From NCBI GenBank assembly GCA_024742305.1, contig JANSYQ010000030.1:1-42333 (forward strand): a stretch of DNA of 42,333 nt, in the 5' to 3' direction. Origin of the DNA: a bacterium. GTDB taxonomy: Bacteria > Bacteroidota > Bacteroidia > Flavobacteriales_D > Crocinitomicaceae. Numbering within the stretch: the stretch's first letter is position 1; each line of letters opens with the position of its first letter. The notes below the pieces were generated by a model that did not search any database, was not told the DNA's origin, and saw nothing but the letters and a program-made list of their open reading frames with translations. The position numbers and the translations under genes are program-made. Positions 32,710-41,728 of this stretch are shown piece after piece.

Positions 32710-33687
32710 ATGCGTTATTTTCTGCTAACCTTAACATTTGCTGCTTGCACACTATCTTTTTCTCAGGAAAGTACGGATACAACCACTCAAGATGATGCAC
32801 CGAGATGGTTGCTCAAGTCTATTTATGGTGTAAATGGCACCAACTCGTCATTTGTCAACTGGAATGCTGGTGGACGCAACAATATTTCCTTGCTTGGATT
32901 TGTCAGTGCCACGGCTGTTTACGACAATCCAACGTTTGATTGGGACAACAGTTTAGATCTTGCTCTTGGAGGTCTGCAATACTTAGACGGAAGTGGAGAA
33001 GGATTACAAAAAACGGACGACAGAATTGAATTGTCAACGAAGTTGGGCTACCGACTAAAAAAGCGAAAAAACTTCTACCTCTCATTTGTTGGTGGATTCA
33101 GAACGCAGTTCTTGGATGGATTCAATTTTCCTGATGACTCTTCTCGAGTTTCAACGTTTATGGCACCGGGATATATAAATATGGCACTTGGTATCGACTA
33201 CAAGCCCAACGATAATTTTACATTGTTCCTATCTCCAGCAGCTGGAAAATTCACTTTCGTGCGCGATCAAAGACTGGCCAATGCGGGATCTTTTGGCGTA
33301 GAACCGGCTGTTTTTGATACCAGTGGTAACGTTATAACTCCAGGTAGTACATTTCGTGGAGAATTTGGTGCATACATGCGCATGCGCTACAACAGAGAAA
33401 TTGCGAAGAACATTGAAATGAAAACGCGATTGGAACTCTTCAGCAACTATTTAGATCGGCCGCAAAATATTGATGTAAATGCAGACGTTCTTTTCAACTT
33501 TAAAGTCAATAGTTGGTTCAGTGCATCTGCCAATTTCACGCTAATTTACGACCATGACATCCTCATCACAGATGCTGATGGTAACACAGGACCGCGGACT
33601 CAATTCAAGTCTGTTTTAGGTGTTGGTATTTCATACACCATGAAAAATTTCAGCGAAAAGAAGAAAGAAGCGGACAAGGAAGAGTAG
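32710..33687 (+). CDS. DUF3078-family outer-membrane protein
   Basis: 325 aa from the ATG at 32710; the frame opens earlier at 32647, but MRYFLLTLTFAACTLSFSQ is a clean signal peptide and the promoter lies between. The body is strand-rich with the DUF3078 mark VNWNAGGRNNISLLGFVSA near residue 50 and alternating aromatic strands (NLALGGLQYLDG-like, KKNFYLSFVGGFRTQF). Ends in GVGISYTMKNFSEKKKEADKEE, a charged tail after the last strand. The family is confined largely to Bacteroidota and has no known activity. A terminator follows. Confidence 0.85.
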   Translation: MRYFLLTLTFAACTLSFSQESTDTTTQDDAPRWLLKSIYGVNGTNSSFVNWNAGGRNNISLLGFVSATAVYDNPTFDWDNSLDLALGGLQYLDGSGEGLQKTDDRIELSTKLGYRLKKRKNFYLSFVGGFRTQFLDGFNFPDDSSRVSTFMAPGYINMALGIDYKPNDNFTLFLSPAAGKFTFVRDQRLANAGSFGVEPAVFDTSGNVITPGSTFRGEFGAYMRMRYNREIAKNIEMKTRLELFSNYLDRPQNIDVNADVLFNFKVNSWFSASANFTLIYDHDILITDADGNTGPRTQFKSVLGVGISYTMKNFSEKKKEADKEE

Positions 33688-33715
33688 CAATACTGATAAA
33701 CTTTCTTAAAATTTT

Positions 33716-33746
33716 AAGCTCTGCCTTCTGTGCAGGGCTTTTTTTT
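33716..33746 (+). terminator. Terminator after the DUF3078 gene
   Basis: AGCTCTGC pairs with GCAGGGCT (one G-U) around CTTCTGT, followed by seven or eight T. Confidence 0.8.
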
Positions 33747-33768
33747 GATGGTATTGATGATAGAATGT

Positions 33769-33776
33769 TATTTTTG
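33769..33776 (+). promoter_or_regulatory. -7 element of the VWA gene (TATTTTTG)
   Basis: Exact TAnnTTTG, 7 nt before the ATG at 33784; the message may begin at or almost at the start codon. Confidence 0.45.
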
Positions 33777-33783
33777 ATTCCTC

Positions 33784-35859
33784 ATGACGGTTTTCGCTGA
33801 TATTTCCTTGTACTGGCTCATTCCATGGGCGATCATTTGCATTGCTGTGGCGTTTTTCTATTATCGAAAGCAGCGTCAAGTTCAAGGTATTCCAGCATGG
33901 CTGAAGTCGCTTCTAACGGGGCTAAGAGCCGCAGCCTTGTTTCTTCTTGGAGTGTTACTTTTCAGTATTTTGATAGAGTCCAATGTCTCCAAATTGGAAA
34001 AACCCGTAATGATTGTCTTGGTGGATAATTCTTCCTCTATGTTGAACTATAAGGATAGTTCGCGAGTAGCAGGAGAAATTGATGCTTTTCAAAAGAAGTT
34101 AAAGGAATCGTATAGCGATAAGTTTGACATTGTTTCGTATCACGTTGATGAAGCCGTAAGTACGAATACCGCTGATTTCAATGGATCGGTTTCCAATTTG
34201 GATGCTGGGTTTCAACACATCTACAATCAATATTTCAACAGAAACGTAGGCGGAATTTGTTTTATCAGTGATGGGAATTTCAACAAAGGAAACTCACCTC
34301 AGTACACTGCGGAAAAGATAGCACTTACGCCCATTTTTAGTGTTGGAGTGGGAGATACCGTTCGTAAGCGAGATCAATTGATTAGTAATGTTGCGGCCAA
34401 TGATATTGCATTCTACAAAAACCAGTTCCCCATCGAGGTTGATATTGAGGCCGGTAAAATGGGCAAAATGGACGTTCGCGTGTCGTTGCTTCAAGAAGGA
34501 GAAGTAATTGCGAAAGAAACGGTGAGTTATTCAGGAGAGCCAGTAGAATTTAAACACGTGTCCTTCTTGGTGGAAGCGAATACGATCGGATTTGTGAATT
34601 ACACGGTTCAATTAGAGAAGGTGAATGCCGAATCTACTTGGGAGAACAACAGTCGTAGCGTTTATGTGGAAGTTATCGACTCGCGAAGTAAAATTTTGAT
34701 GCTTTCTCAGTCGCCTCATCCAGATGTAACAGCTATCAAACAAGTCTTGGACCAAGATGCGAATGCAGAGGTTACTTCCAAACTAATCGACGATTGGGAT
34801 GGCTCTCTAAAGGATGTAGAGCTATTGGTTTGGCATGGAGCAGGGGTGAAGTCGCAGCCCGCTTTGGTTGATGCAATTAAAAAGAACAACGTTCCGGTTT
34901 GGTACATAGCACCTGTAAACGCCACAAGCACTCAGGTTGCTGCTCTTGGTGTTGGTCTCAAGATTCCATCAGATAGAAGAACGGACGACGTTCAAGGATA
35001 TGCTAATTCCGGATTTCAATTGTTCGAAGTTTCAGAGAAGGTAGATCGAATGCTGGAAAAAGCGCCGCCAGTGTTGGTGAAGTACGGACAAGTAAACTCA
35101 GAAGGAGGATCGGCTTTGTTATCGCAGCGCATCGGTCCAGTAAAGAAGAAAGATCCAATTTTCCTATTCGGAAATACGGCAAAGTCCAAATACGCGGTAT
35201 TTTTAGGAGAAGGATTGTGGAGATGGCGCTTGTCGGAGTATGCTCGAACAAAAAAACATGAAGGTTTTGAAGAATTGATCCAAAAAACGGCGCAGTATCT
35301 CGTCGTAAAAAAGAATACGGACCCTTTCCGCGTGAACCTTCCCAAACGCTTTACTATTAATGATGACGTGTTCATTCAAGCGGAGTTTTACAATGAGGCA
35401 TTTGAACCAATTGTCACTCCTGACGTGCGTCTAGAGCTGAAGAACGAAGAAAACCGCGTGATTCCGTACACATTTGCCAAGAACTCAAAAGATTATGCCC
35501 TTGGTTTAGGGAAACTTGCCGCGGGTCGCTATTCTTGGAAGGCATCCACAAAGTTTAATGGGAAATCATACGCAAAAGAAGGCGTGTTCATTGTGGAGGA
35601 TGTTTCTTTAGAATCATTAGCCACGAATGCGGATCACAATTTACTTCGATTGATGGCAGATGCATCGTCCGGAAAATTTTATTCTTTGAACGGAATGGAT
35701 CAGTTGTTGAAGGACATTGGAAACCGAGATGATATTGTGACACTATCATACGAAGAAACAGACTATAGCGATCTCATCGATTGGAAGTGGATCTTTGCGA
35801 TTGTGGCATTACTACTAGCAACGGAATGGTTCCTGAGACGTTATTACGGGACGTACTAG
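33784..35859 (+). CDS. Membrane-anchored VWA-domain protein
   Basis: 691 aa. Two helices at about 7-26 and 44-64 precede a von Willebrand A-like domain whose MIDAS reads Asp81-x-Ser83-x-Ser85 (VDNSSSM). Then comes an Ig-like strand region (EVDIEAGKMGKMDVRVSLLQEG), a class-I amidotransferase-like fold (ILMLSQSPHPDVTAIKQVL, ELLVWHGAG), further strands and a last helix near 670-688 (WKWIFAIVALLLATEWFL). This layout is known in Bacteroidota and resembles BatA-type proteins, but no MoxR ATPase is beside it. No substrate can be named. Transcribed alone from its promoter. Confidence 0.82.
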   Translation: MTVFADISLYWLIPWAIICIAVAFFYYRKQRQVQGIPAWLKSLLTGLRAAALFLLGVLLFSILIESNVSKLEKPVMIVLVDNSSSMLNYKDSSRVAGEIDAFQKKLKESYSDKFDIVSYHVDEAVSTNTADFNGSVSNLDAGFQHIYNQYFNRNVGGICFISDGNFNKGNSPQYTAEKIALTPIFSVGVGDTVRKRDQLISNVAANDIAFYKNQFPIEVDIEAGKMGKMDVRVSLLQEGEVIAKETVSYSGEPVEFKHVSFLVEANTIGFVNYTVQLEKVNAESTWENNSRSVYVEVIDSRSKILMLSQSPHPDVTAIKQVLDQDANAEVTSKLIDDWDGSLKDVELLVWHGAGVKSQPALVDAIKKNNVPVWYIAPVNATSTQVAALGVGLKIPSDRRTDDVQGYANSGFQLFEVSEKVDRMLEKAPPVLVKYGQVNSEGGSALLSQRIGPVKKKDPIFLFGNTAKSKYAVFLGEGLWRWRLSEYARTKKHEGFEELIQKTAQYLVVKKNTDPFRVNLPKRFTINDDVFIQAEFYNEAFEPIVTPDVRLELKNEENRVIPYTFAKNSKDYALGLGKLAAGRYSWKASTKFNGKSYAKEGVFIVEDVSLESLATNADHNLLRLMADASSGKFYSLNGMDQLLKDIGNRDDIVTLSYEETDYSDLIDWKWIFAIVALLLATEWFLRRYYGTY

Positions 35860-35951
35860 TAAGCTTTTTCCAACATTTTTTTCTCTAGCACATACTAAAT
35901 TAAAAGTCAACACGTTTAGACAGTATATGAAACAATTTTACTGTAGTGCCT

Positions 35952-36095
35952 ATGTTGAAAAAATACGAAACTACTCCGAGCACGGAGGTTAAAAGTGCAC
36001 CACGTTCTTCTACACTTCAAGCTATTTTAAGTTACAGCAAATCATTGGAGGTGAAGAAGACAAAAAAAGACAGATTAGTCATTTGTTTAAACTAA
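35952..36095 (+). CDS. 47-aa small protein (TLQAILSYSKSLEV type)
   Basis: ATG at 35952, stop TAA at 36093-36095, below the usual 60-residue cutoff. The product begins MLKKYETTPSTEVKSAPRSS, continues TLQAILSYSKSLEVKKTKKD and ends RLVICLN. The central TLxxILxYSxSLxV and ending in a short strand plus L-N recall a group of roughly 50-aa Bacteroidota proteins that I remember as being scattered, usually as hypothetical, between genes. It is soluble, very basic (Lys/Arg-rich) and has no signal peptide. A strong terminator starts at the stop, so the unit is stand-alone. No good TAnnTTTG lies upstream. The coding call rests on this form and the terminator. Confidence 0.62.
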   Translation: MLKKYETTPSTEVKSAPRSSTLQAILSYSKSLEVKKTKKDRLVICLN

Positions 36096-36136
36096 AAAAG
36101 AAAAGCGACCCGATGGTCGCTTTTTTCTTTTCAAGG
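36094..36136. terminator. Bidirectional terminator between small protein gene and adk-like gene
   Basis: GCGACC (36105-36110) and GGTCGC (36115-36120) pair perfectly around CGAT; the flanking A-run and T-run extend the stem and give T-tracts on both strands. Confidence 0.88.
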
Positions 36137-36138
36137 TT

Positions 36139-36702
36139 TTACAAGGTCGAAAGTATCTTATTTGATATTTCCTCAATGGATCCGAGCCCATTGAAGGTTA
36201 TGACATTAACCTTGGATTTAAAGTATTCAATTGCTGGTAGCGTTGACTCTTCAAAAATATTAATGCGTTTCAGGTGAGTGGCAGGGTCTTTGTCATCCTT
36301 TCTATCAGAAGTTTTTGCTCGATTTTCAGCTCTCATTAACAGTTCTGACCTTGGAACTTCAATATTCAAAACCTTTCCAATCTCCATGTCTTTTGTTTCC
36401 AAAAGCTCAAAAAGGTCATCTACTTGAGGTATTGTTCTCGGATACCCATCCAAAACTATCCCTGTTTCTGACTTGTTTTCATCGAGAATTCTGTTGAAAA
36501 GCTCCTTCATTATTGAATCAGGAACCAAATCTCCTCTCTCTTCATATTCAGACATCACCTTTCCGATGTCAGACTGCACTTCTTTTTCATGTCTGCATCT
36601 GTCACCGGTAGAAATGTGTTTGTAACCCAAATGCTCCTTAATAATTTCGCATTGTGTTCCTTTTCCGGAGTAGGGCGGTCCAGTAATAACAAGTATTTCC
36701 AT
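36139..36702 (-). CDS. Adenylate-kinase-like nucleoside monophosphate kinase
   Basis: 187 aa. P-loop GPPYSGKGTQ at 8-17 (Tyr where Gly is usual), STGDRCRHEKE replaces the usual STGDLLR NMP-binding start, DGYPRT at the second substrate site, and a short LID near NRAKTSDRKDDKD without the four-cysteine zinc LID. Probably a second, divergent adenylate kinase, or one for another nucleotide; a standard adk may lie elsewhere. Follows the M13 peptidase gene after 18 nt, so it may be co-transcribed. Confidence 0.75.
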   Translation of the reverse strand: MEILVITGPPYSGKGTQCEIIKEHLGYKHISTGDRCRHEKEVQSDIGKVMSEYEERGDLVPDSIMKELFNRILDENKSETGIVLDGYPRTIPQVDDLFELLETKDMEIGKVLNIEVPRSELLMRAENRAKTSDRKDDKDPATHLKRINIFEESTLPAIEYFKSKVNVITFNGLGSIEEISNKILSTL

Positions 36703-36720
36703 GTTTTTAAGGCTGTTCGG

Positions 36721-38763
36721 TTACCAAATCTTGGCCACTTTACTTTCTTCGTTTCGCATCGCATCGCCCTCTTTCACGTCAAAAGCTTCAAAGAACTCAG
36801 GACAATTCATTAGCGGTCCGTTTACACGATACATTCCCGGAGAGTGCGGATCGGTTGCCACACGCTTTTTCATCTCTGCATCAGTGTAATTGATTTTCCA
36901 AAGCTGTGCGTAAGCAATAAAGAAGCGTTGTGCAGGTGTGTAACCATTACGTTTCTTTCCTGATTTGTACTCATCTGTCAATTTGTATGCATGATAAGCA
37001 AGTGTCAATCCACCTAAATCGGCGATGTTTTCACCCATGGTCAATTTTGGATTTACACAATGTCCATCTATTGGGCAGAACTGCTCGAAGGTGTTTCCCA
37101 GTGTTTCGGTGCGGGCATCAAAAAGAGTACGATCTTCTTCCGTCCACCAGTTTTTATAATTACCGTCAGCGTCAAACTTGGAACCGTTATCGTCGAATCC
37201 GTGCGTGAACTCATGACCGATAACCATCCCAATACGTCCGTAATTCACAGCGTCTTCATAATTTGCACTGAAGAAAGGCGGCTGCATAATACCCGCTGGA
37301 AAGGCAATTTCGTTCAAAAGTGGATGATAATAGGCGTTTACCATGTGTGCTGGCATTCCCCATTCTTTAGTATCCACCTTCTTGTTTAATTTGTCTAGGT
37401 TTTCTTTATGACTGCGAATCGCCGCTTGATCGATATTTTGCACATAATATTTCGGGTTGAATGTCAAGTCGCTGTAGTCTTTCCATTCCTCAGGGAAGCC
37501 AAGTTTTCGGCCAATCGCCATTAGTTTTTTCGTTGCCTGCGATTTTGTTTCAGAAGACATCCAATCCAAACCATTGATACGTTTTTCAAAGACGGCTAAC
37601 AAGTTGTCAACCAATTCATTGATTGTTTCTTGCGCTTCTTGAGAGTAGTGACGCTCAACAAATGCTCGACCTAGCATTTCGCCAAAATCCATTTGTGTAA
37701 TTTCTTTGATCGCGCGCTCGTTGATTGGCTTCATTTCGGACTTTCCACTCATCGTCTTTCCGTAAAATTCGAAGTTGGCCTTTACGAAGTCTTGGTTAAG
37801 GTGACCGGCGTAATGATCTAAAGCTTTCCAAAGCAGATAGTTACGAACAGTACCAATATCGTTACTTGCGAAATGCTCACCAATAAATGTGGCGTAATCT
37901 TTTTGTCCAATATTGATCGAGTCGAAGGCACCTGTACCTGTAGCCTTCAAGTATTCTTCAAAATCAAATCCTGAGAAAAGATCCAAAGCTTCCTTTTTTC
38001 CCATTTTGTTGTATCGGTTCGCAGGAAGTCGCATTTCCTCAGGTCGCAACATAGATGCCGCCATTTCTAATTCGAAATTGAAAACATCTTGAGACATTTT
38101 GGCAGCAGCCGCAGCGTCCATTTCAGCTAACATGCCAATCTGCGAAATGTGATTTGTATAAGCCTCACGAATCTCCTCGTATTCCTCTTCCGTGTAATAA
38201 TTACGATTGGGAAGAGTTAGTCCGCCTTGACCAAAGTAAAGTAGATGATTTTCAACACTTTTCATGTCTTGAGTTACACCAAAGCTAAAACCAGCTCCGA
38301 TGCCTCTCTCATGCATAAGTGCCAATATTTGCGGTAAATCATTGTGTTCATCAACAACTCGAATCTTGCTTATGATTTCACGAATGGGTTCAATTCCTAG
38401 AGCGTTACGCTGATCCATGTCGATGTAGGATGCGTAATAATCGCCAATCAATTTTGTACCATCTTCTTTTTTGCCATTTGTTTTAGCATCCTCTAAAATA
38501 GCTGTCAACTTAGACATGTTCGCTTGATCCAACTCATTGAAGCTTCCCCAGCGAGATTCCGAAGGAGGCACTGGGTTGTTTTTTACCCAAGTTCCATTTG
38601 CGAACTGGAAAAAGTCGTCTTGCGGACGTACTGAAAGATCCATGTAATCCATGGAGATCGTTTCTTTCGCACTAGTGTTGATGTCGTTATTTCCATTGTT
38701 TTTGGTTGATTGACATGCTGCGAGTCCTCCTAAAATAAGGACAGGAAGTATAAATTTGTTCAT
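36721..38763 (-). CDS. M13-family (neprilysin/PepO-like) metallopeptidase lipoprotein
   Basis: 680 aa; MNKFILPVLILGGLAACQS gives a lipobox (LAAC). Zinc site HEFTH with His517, Glu518 and His521 in VIGHEFTHGFDDNG, third ligand Glu578 in GENIADLGGLTLAYHAYK; NAYYHPLLNEIAFPAGI and the end CPEFFEAFDVKEGD...W are typical. The family cuts short peptides on the outside of the cell membrane. Placed 2 nt after the GNAT gene and 18 nt before the kinase gene, in one likely transcript. Confidence 0.95.
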   Translation of the reverse strand: MNKFILPVLILGGLAACQSTKNNGNNDINTSAKETISMDYMDLSVRPQDDFFQFANGTWVKNNPVPPSESRWGSFNELDQANMSKLTAILEDAKTNGKKEDGTKLIGDYYASYIDMDQRNALGIEPIREIISKIRVVDEHNDLPQILALMHERGIGAGFSFGVTQDMKSVENHLLYFGQGGLTLPNRNYYTEEEYEEIREAYTNHISQIGMLAEMDAAAAAKMSQDVFNFELEMAASMLRPEEMRLPANRYNKMGKKEALDLFSGFDFEEYLKATGTGAFDSINIGQKDYATFIGEHFASNDIGTVRNYLLWKALDHYAGHLNQDFVKANFEFYGKTMSGKSEMKPINERAIKEITQMDFGEMLGRAFVERHYSQEAQETINELVDNLLAVFEKRINGLDWMSSETKSQATKKLMAIGRKLGFPEEWKDYSDLTFNPKYYVQNIDQAAIRSHKENLDKLNKKVDTKEWGMPAHMVNAYYHPLLNEIAFPAGIMQPPFFSANYEDAVNYGRIGMVIGHEFTHGFDDNGSKFDADGNYKNWWTEEDRTLFDARTETLGNTFEQFCPIDGHCVNPKLTMGENIADLGGLTLAYHAYKLTDEYKSGKKRNGYTPAQRFFIAYAQLWKINYTDAEMKKRVATDPHSPGMYRVNGPLMNCPEFFEAFDVKEGDAMRNEESKVAKIW

Positions 38764-38765
38764 CG

Positions 38766-39233
38766 TTATTGTTCGTTTATTGGAGTAAAGAGCATTTCTA
38801 CGTGAGGAATGCCGTCTTCCAAATATTCTTTTCCTGTCGTCAGGAAATCGTGTTTTCCGTAATAGTTTTCCAAGTGCTTTTGGGCTGAAATTCGAATTTG
38901 TGAATTACCGAATTCCACTCCGCAAAAGCGAATGCATCGATCCATCAATTCGTGACCAACACCATGGCCGCGGATTTCATCTTCAATTACAACGCGTCCA
39001 ACAGCCGCAGCGTCAGAATAGGCGAGACCAGGAGGGAGAATTCGTGCCGTAGCTACAATGTCTCCTTTTCCGTTTCGGCAGATCACATGATAGCACTTTT
39101 TGTCTTTGCCGTCCAAATCTTGATAAGGACAGTCTTGCTCTACCACAAAAGCCTCCAATCGCAATCGAATGATGTCGTGGAACTCGTTGAGCGATAAATC
39201 GTTGTAATGTTTTATTTGCCAGTCTAAATGCAT
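38766..39233 (-). CDS. GNAT-family N-acetyltransferase, ElaA-like
   Basis: 155 aa. ElaA marks: LRLEAFVVEQDCPYQDLDGKD, then AAAVGRVVIEDEIRGHGVGHELM with the acetyl-CoA-binding R/Q-x-x-G-x-G/A region (RGHGVG). Acceptor substrate unknown. It is 10 nt after the carboxylase gene and 2 nt before the M13 gene. Confidence 0.88.
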   Translation of the reverse strand: MHLDWQIKHYNDLSLNEFHDIIRLRLEAFVVEQDCPYQDLDGKDKKCYHVICRNGKGDIVATARILPPGLAYSDAAAVGRVVIEDEIRGHGVGHELMDRCIRFCGVEFGNSQIRISAQKHLENYYGKHDFLTTGKEYLEDGIPHVEMLFTPINEQ

Positions 39234-39243
39234 ACGTCTTAGT

Positions 39244-40887
39244 TTAAGTTTGAATTACACCCACATTGTAAGGTTTCTCAGCTTTCTTGTGATTGGCCAT
39301 TTCTATTCCCATGGAAAGTACCTTACGTGTATCTACCGGATCGATGATGGCATCTGTCCACAAACGGCTCGCGGCATAATACGGTGAAATTTGTTCGTCG
39401 TAACGATTTTTGATTTTGTTGAATAATTCTTCCTCGCGTTCCGGAGTGATTTTTTCGCCGCGTGCTTTTAAGGAGGCAACTTCGATCTGAAGCAAAACCT
39501 TCGCAGCCGCTGCGCCACTCATTACTGCCAATTCGGACGTAGGCCAAGCAACAATCAATCTTGGATCGTAGGCCTTTCCGCACATAGCGTAATTTCCGGC
39601 ACCGTATGAGTTTCCTATTATCACGGTGAATTTTGGTACCACTGAGTTCGCCATGGCATTCACCATTTTAGCTCCGTCCTTGATAATACCTCCGTGCTCA
39701 CTTTTCGAGCCCACCATGAATCCGCTTACATCCTGCAAGAAAACAAGTGGAATGTTCTTCTGATTACAGTTCATAATAAAGCGAGCGGCCTTGTCTGCAG
39801 AGTCAGAGTAAATCACACCGCCGAATTGCATTTCGCCCTTGGCATTTTTTACTACTTCACGCTGATTCGCTATAATTCCTACGCTCCAACCGTCGATACG
39901 GGCGTAGGCACAAACGAGCGACTTTCCGTAAGAACCTTTGTACTCGGTAAATTTGGAGTCGTCTACGATGCATTTAATAATGTCTTTGACGTTGTACGGT
40001 TTCGCTCGATCTGCCGGTAGCAGGCCATACATATTTTTAGCATCCTCTTTCGGTTCGATAGCTTCTTTACGATCAAATCCTGCTGTTTCAAAGCTCCCAA
40101 TTTTATCCATGAGGTCGCGAATGGTGCTCAAGCAGTCTTCGTCGTTTTCTGTGTTGTAATCACAAACACCGCTAATTTCGGTATGGGTGGTAGCGCCACC
40201 AAGCGTTTCGTTGTCAATAGATTCGCCTATGGCTGCTTTCACCAAATAGGATCCAGCAAGGAAAATCGTTCCTGTCTTGTTGACAATCAAGGATTCATCT
40301 GACATGATAGGCAAGTAGGCACCTCCAGCCACGCAGCTTCCCATAACGGCAGCAATTTGAACAATTCCCATGGAGCTCATGACAGCGTTGTTGCGGAAAA
40401 TGCGACCGAAATGTTCTTTGTCCGGGAAAATCTCATCTTGCATAGGCAAGTAAACTCCTGCGGAATCTACCAAGTATATGATTGGCAATTTGTTCTCCAT
40501 GGCAATTTCTTGCGCCCGAAGATTTTTCTTGCCGGTAATTGGGAACCAGGCACCAGCCTTTACGGTAGCGTCATTTGCTACAACGATACATTGTTTTCCT
40601 GAAACGTAGCCGATTACGACCACTACACCACCAGCAGGACATCCTCCGTGTTCTTCGTACATTCCATAACCAGCCAAGGCGCCAATTTCCACGCGCTCTG
40701 TATTTGGATCAAGCAATAGATCGATACGTTCACGTGCAGAAAGTTTTCCTTTGGCGTGTAATTTTTCAATGCGTTTTTTACCGCCACCTTCCATGATTTT
40801 ATCTAACTCGCGACGTAAAGCCGAAAGTTTCAAGCGCATGGTATCCTCGTTCTTATTGAATTCTAATTCTTTCTTAGAAACAGCCAT
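39244..40887 (-). CDS. Acyl-CoA carboxylase beta subunit (methylcrotonyl/propionyl-CoA type)
   Basis: 547 aa carboxyltransferase that moves CO2 from biotin to an acyl-CoA. Both crotonase-type halves are present: IVYLVDSAGVYLPMQDEIFPD near 140-160, AAVMGSCVAGGAYLPIMSDE near 180-198, and in the second half VFLQDVSGFMVGSKSE, IGNSYGAGNYAMCGKAYDPR and WPTSELAVMSGAAAAKVLL. The NSYGAGNYAMCG string favours the 3-methylcrotonyl-CoA type (leucine breakdown) over propionyl-CoA, but substrate specificity is not certain. The biotin-carrying alpha subunit is not adjacent. Confidence 0.85.
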   Translation of the reverse strand: MAVSKKELEFNKNEDTMRLKLSALRRELDKIMEGGGKKRIEKLHAKGKLSARERIDLLLDPNTERVEIGALAGYGMYEEHGGCPAGGVVVVIGYVSGKQCIVVANDATVKAGAWFPITGKKNLRAQEIAMENKLPIIYLVDSAGVYLPMQDEIFPDKEHFGRIFRNNAVMSSMGIVQIAAVMGSCVAGGAYLPIMSDESLIVNKTGTIFLAGSYLVKAAIGESIDNETLGGATTHTEISGVCDYNTENDEDCLSTIRDLMDKIGSFETAGFDRKEAIEPKEDAKNMYGLLPADRAKPYNVKDIIKCIVDDSKFTEYKGSYGKSLVCAYARIDGWSVGIIANQREVVKNAKGEMQFGGVIYSDSADKAARFIMNCNQKNIPLVFLQDVSGFMVGSKSEHGGIIKDGAKMVNAMANSVVPKFTVIIGNSYGAGNYAMCGKAYDPRLIVAWPTSELAVMSGAAAAKVLLQIEVASLKARGEKITPEREEELFNKIKNRYDEQISPYYAASRLWTDAIIDPVDTRKVLSMGIEMANHKKAEKPYNVGVIQT

Positions 40888-41049
40888 AAATTATGTTGAA
40901 TTTTCGCGAGCATAAATGTAACAAAACGTCCTGTTCTGACCTAGAGAAACAAATAACAAGTAGCACAGATATGTGTTCGAGTGCTCTAAATCAGGATGAA
41001 AGGAAAACGATCTACAAAGTATTGACAGGTTGCTGTTAGCAATTTGCAC

Positions 41050-41079
41050 TTGTAATATTCGGAGGCTGGTGTAACTTTG
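41050..41079 (+). promoter_or_regulatory. Promoter of pcm: TTG, 19 nt, TAACTTTG
   Basis: The best promoter in the window: TTG (41050-41052), exactly 19 nt, then TAACTTTG (41072-41079). The ATG of pcm is only 4 nt further, so transcription should begin at or very near the start codon. Confidence 0.65.
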
Positions 41080-41083
41080 TTGC

Positions 41084-41728
41084 ATGCAAGATTCTTTCAA
41101 GTACAAAGGGATGCGGCGCAAACTGATTGAAGAGTTGGCAGCGAAAGGGATTCAGGATCAGCGTATTTTGGATGCATTTGATGCCGTGCCAAGACATTTC
41201 TTCTTGGACAATGCATTTGCCCAGCAAGCGTATTCAAACATGGCGTTTCAGATTGGGTCAGGACAAACTATCAGTCATCCCTACACTGTTGCGTTTCAAA
41301 CGGAATTATTGAACTTGAAGAAAGGGGATAAAGTGCTTGAAATTGGAACAGGTTCTGCATTTCAAACCTCAATTTTGTGTGAAATGGGCGCCAAAGTTTT
41401 TAGTATTGAGCGCCACAAACCATTACATTTAAAGGCAAAGAATATTTTGCGCCATTTGCACTACAACGCGCGTCTTTCCTTCGGTGATGGCTACAAGGGA
41501 CTACCGGCATTTGCTCCATTTGACAAGGTGATTATCACGTGTGGAGCGCCCAATGTACCGCAAGCATTGATTGATCAACTCAAAATAGGCGGGATCATGG
41601 TGATTCCTATTGGAGAAGGTCAGGAGCAACAAATGAAACGTATCACAAAAGTATCGGACACCGAACTAGAAGAAGAAGATTTTGGAGTTTTCAAGTTTGT
41701 ACCGATGTTGGAAAATAAGGTGAAATGA
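41084..41728 (+). CDS. pcm: Protein-L-isoaspartate (D-aspartate) O-methyltransferase
   Basis: 214 aa. Repairs isoaspartyl residues in damaged proteins with S-adenosylmethionine. Family marks: VPRHFFLDNAFAQQAYSN, GSGQTISHPYTVAFQTELL and the SAM loop VLEIGTGSAFQTSILCEMGA. Start at 41084 is fixed by the usual N-terminus (MQDSFKYKGMRRKLIEEL) even though it follows the -7 element by only 4 nt. ATGA overlap with the next gene. Confidence 0.93.
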   Translation: MQDSFKYKGMRRKLIEELAAKGIQDQRILDAFDAVPRHFFLDNAFAQQAYSNMAFQIGSGQTISHPYTVAFQTELLNLKKGDKVLEIGTGSAFQTSILCEMGAKVFSIERHKPLHLKAKNILRHLHYNARLSFGDGYKGLPAFAPFDKVIITCGAPNVPQALIDQLKIGGIMVIPIGEGQEQQMKRITKVSDTELEEEDFGVFKFVPMLENKVK

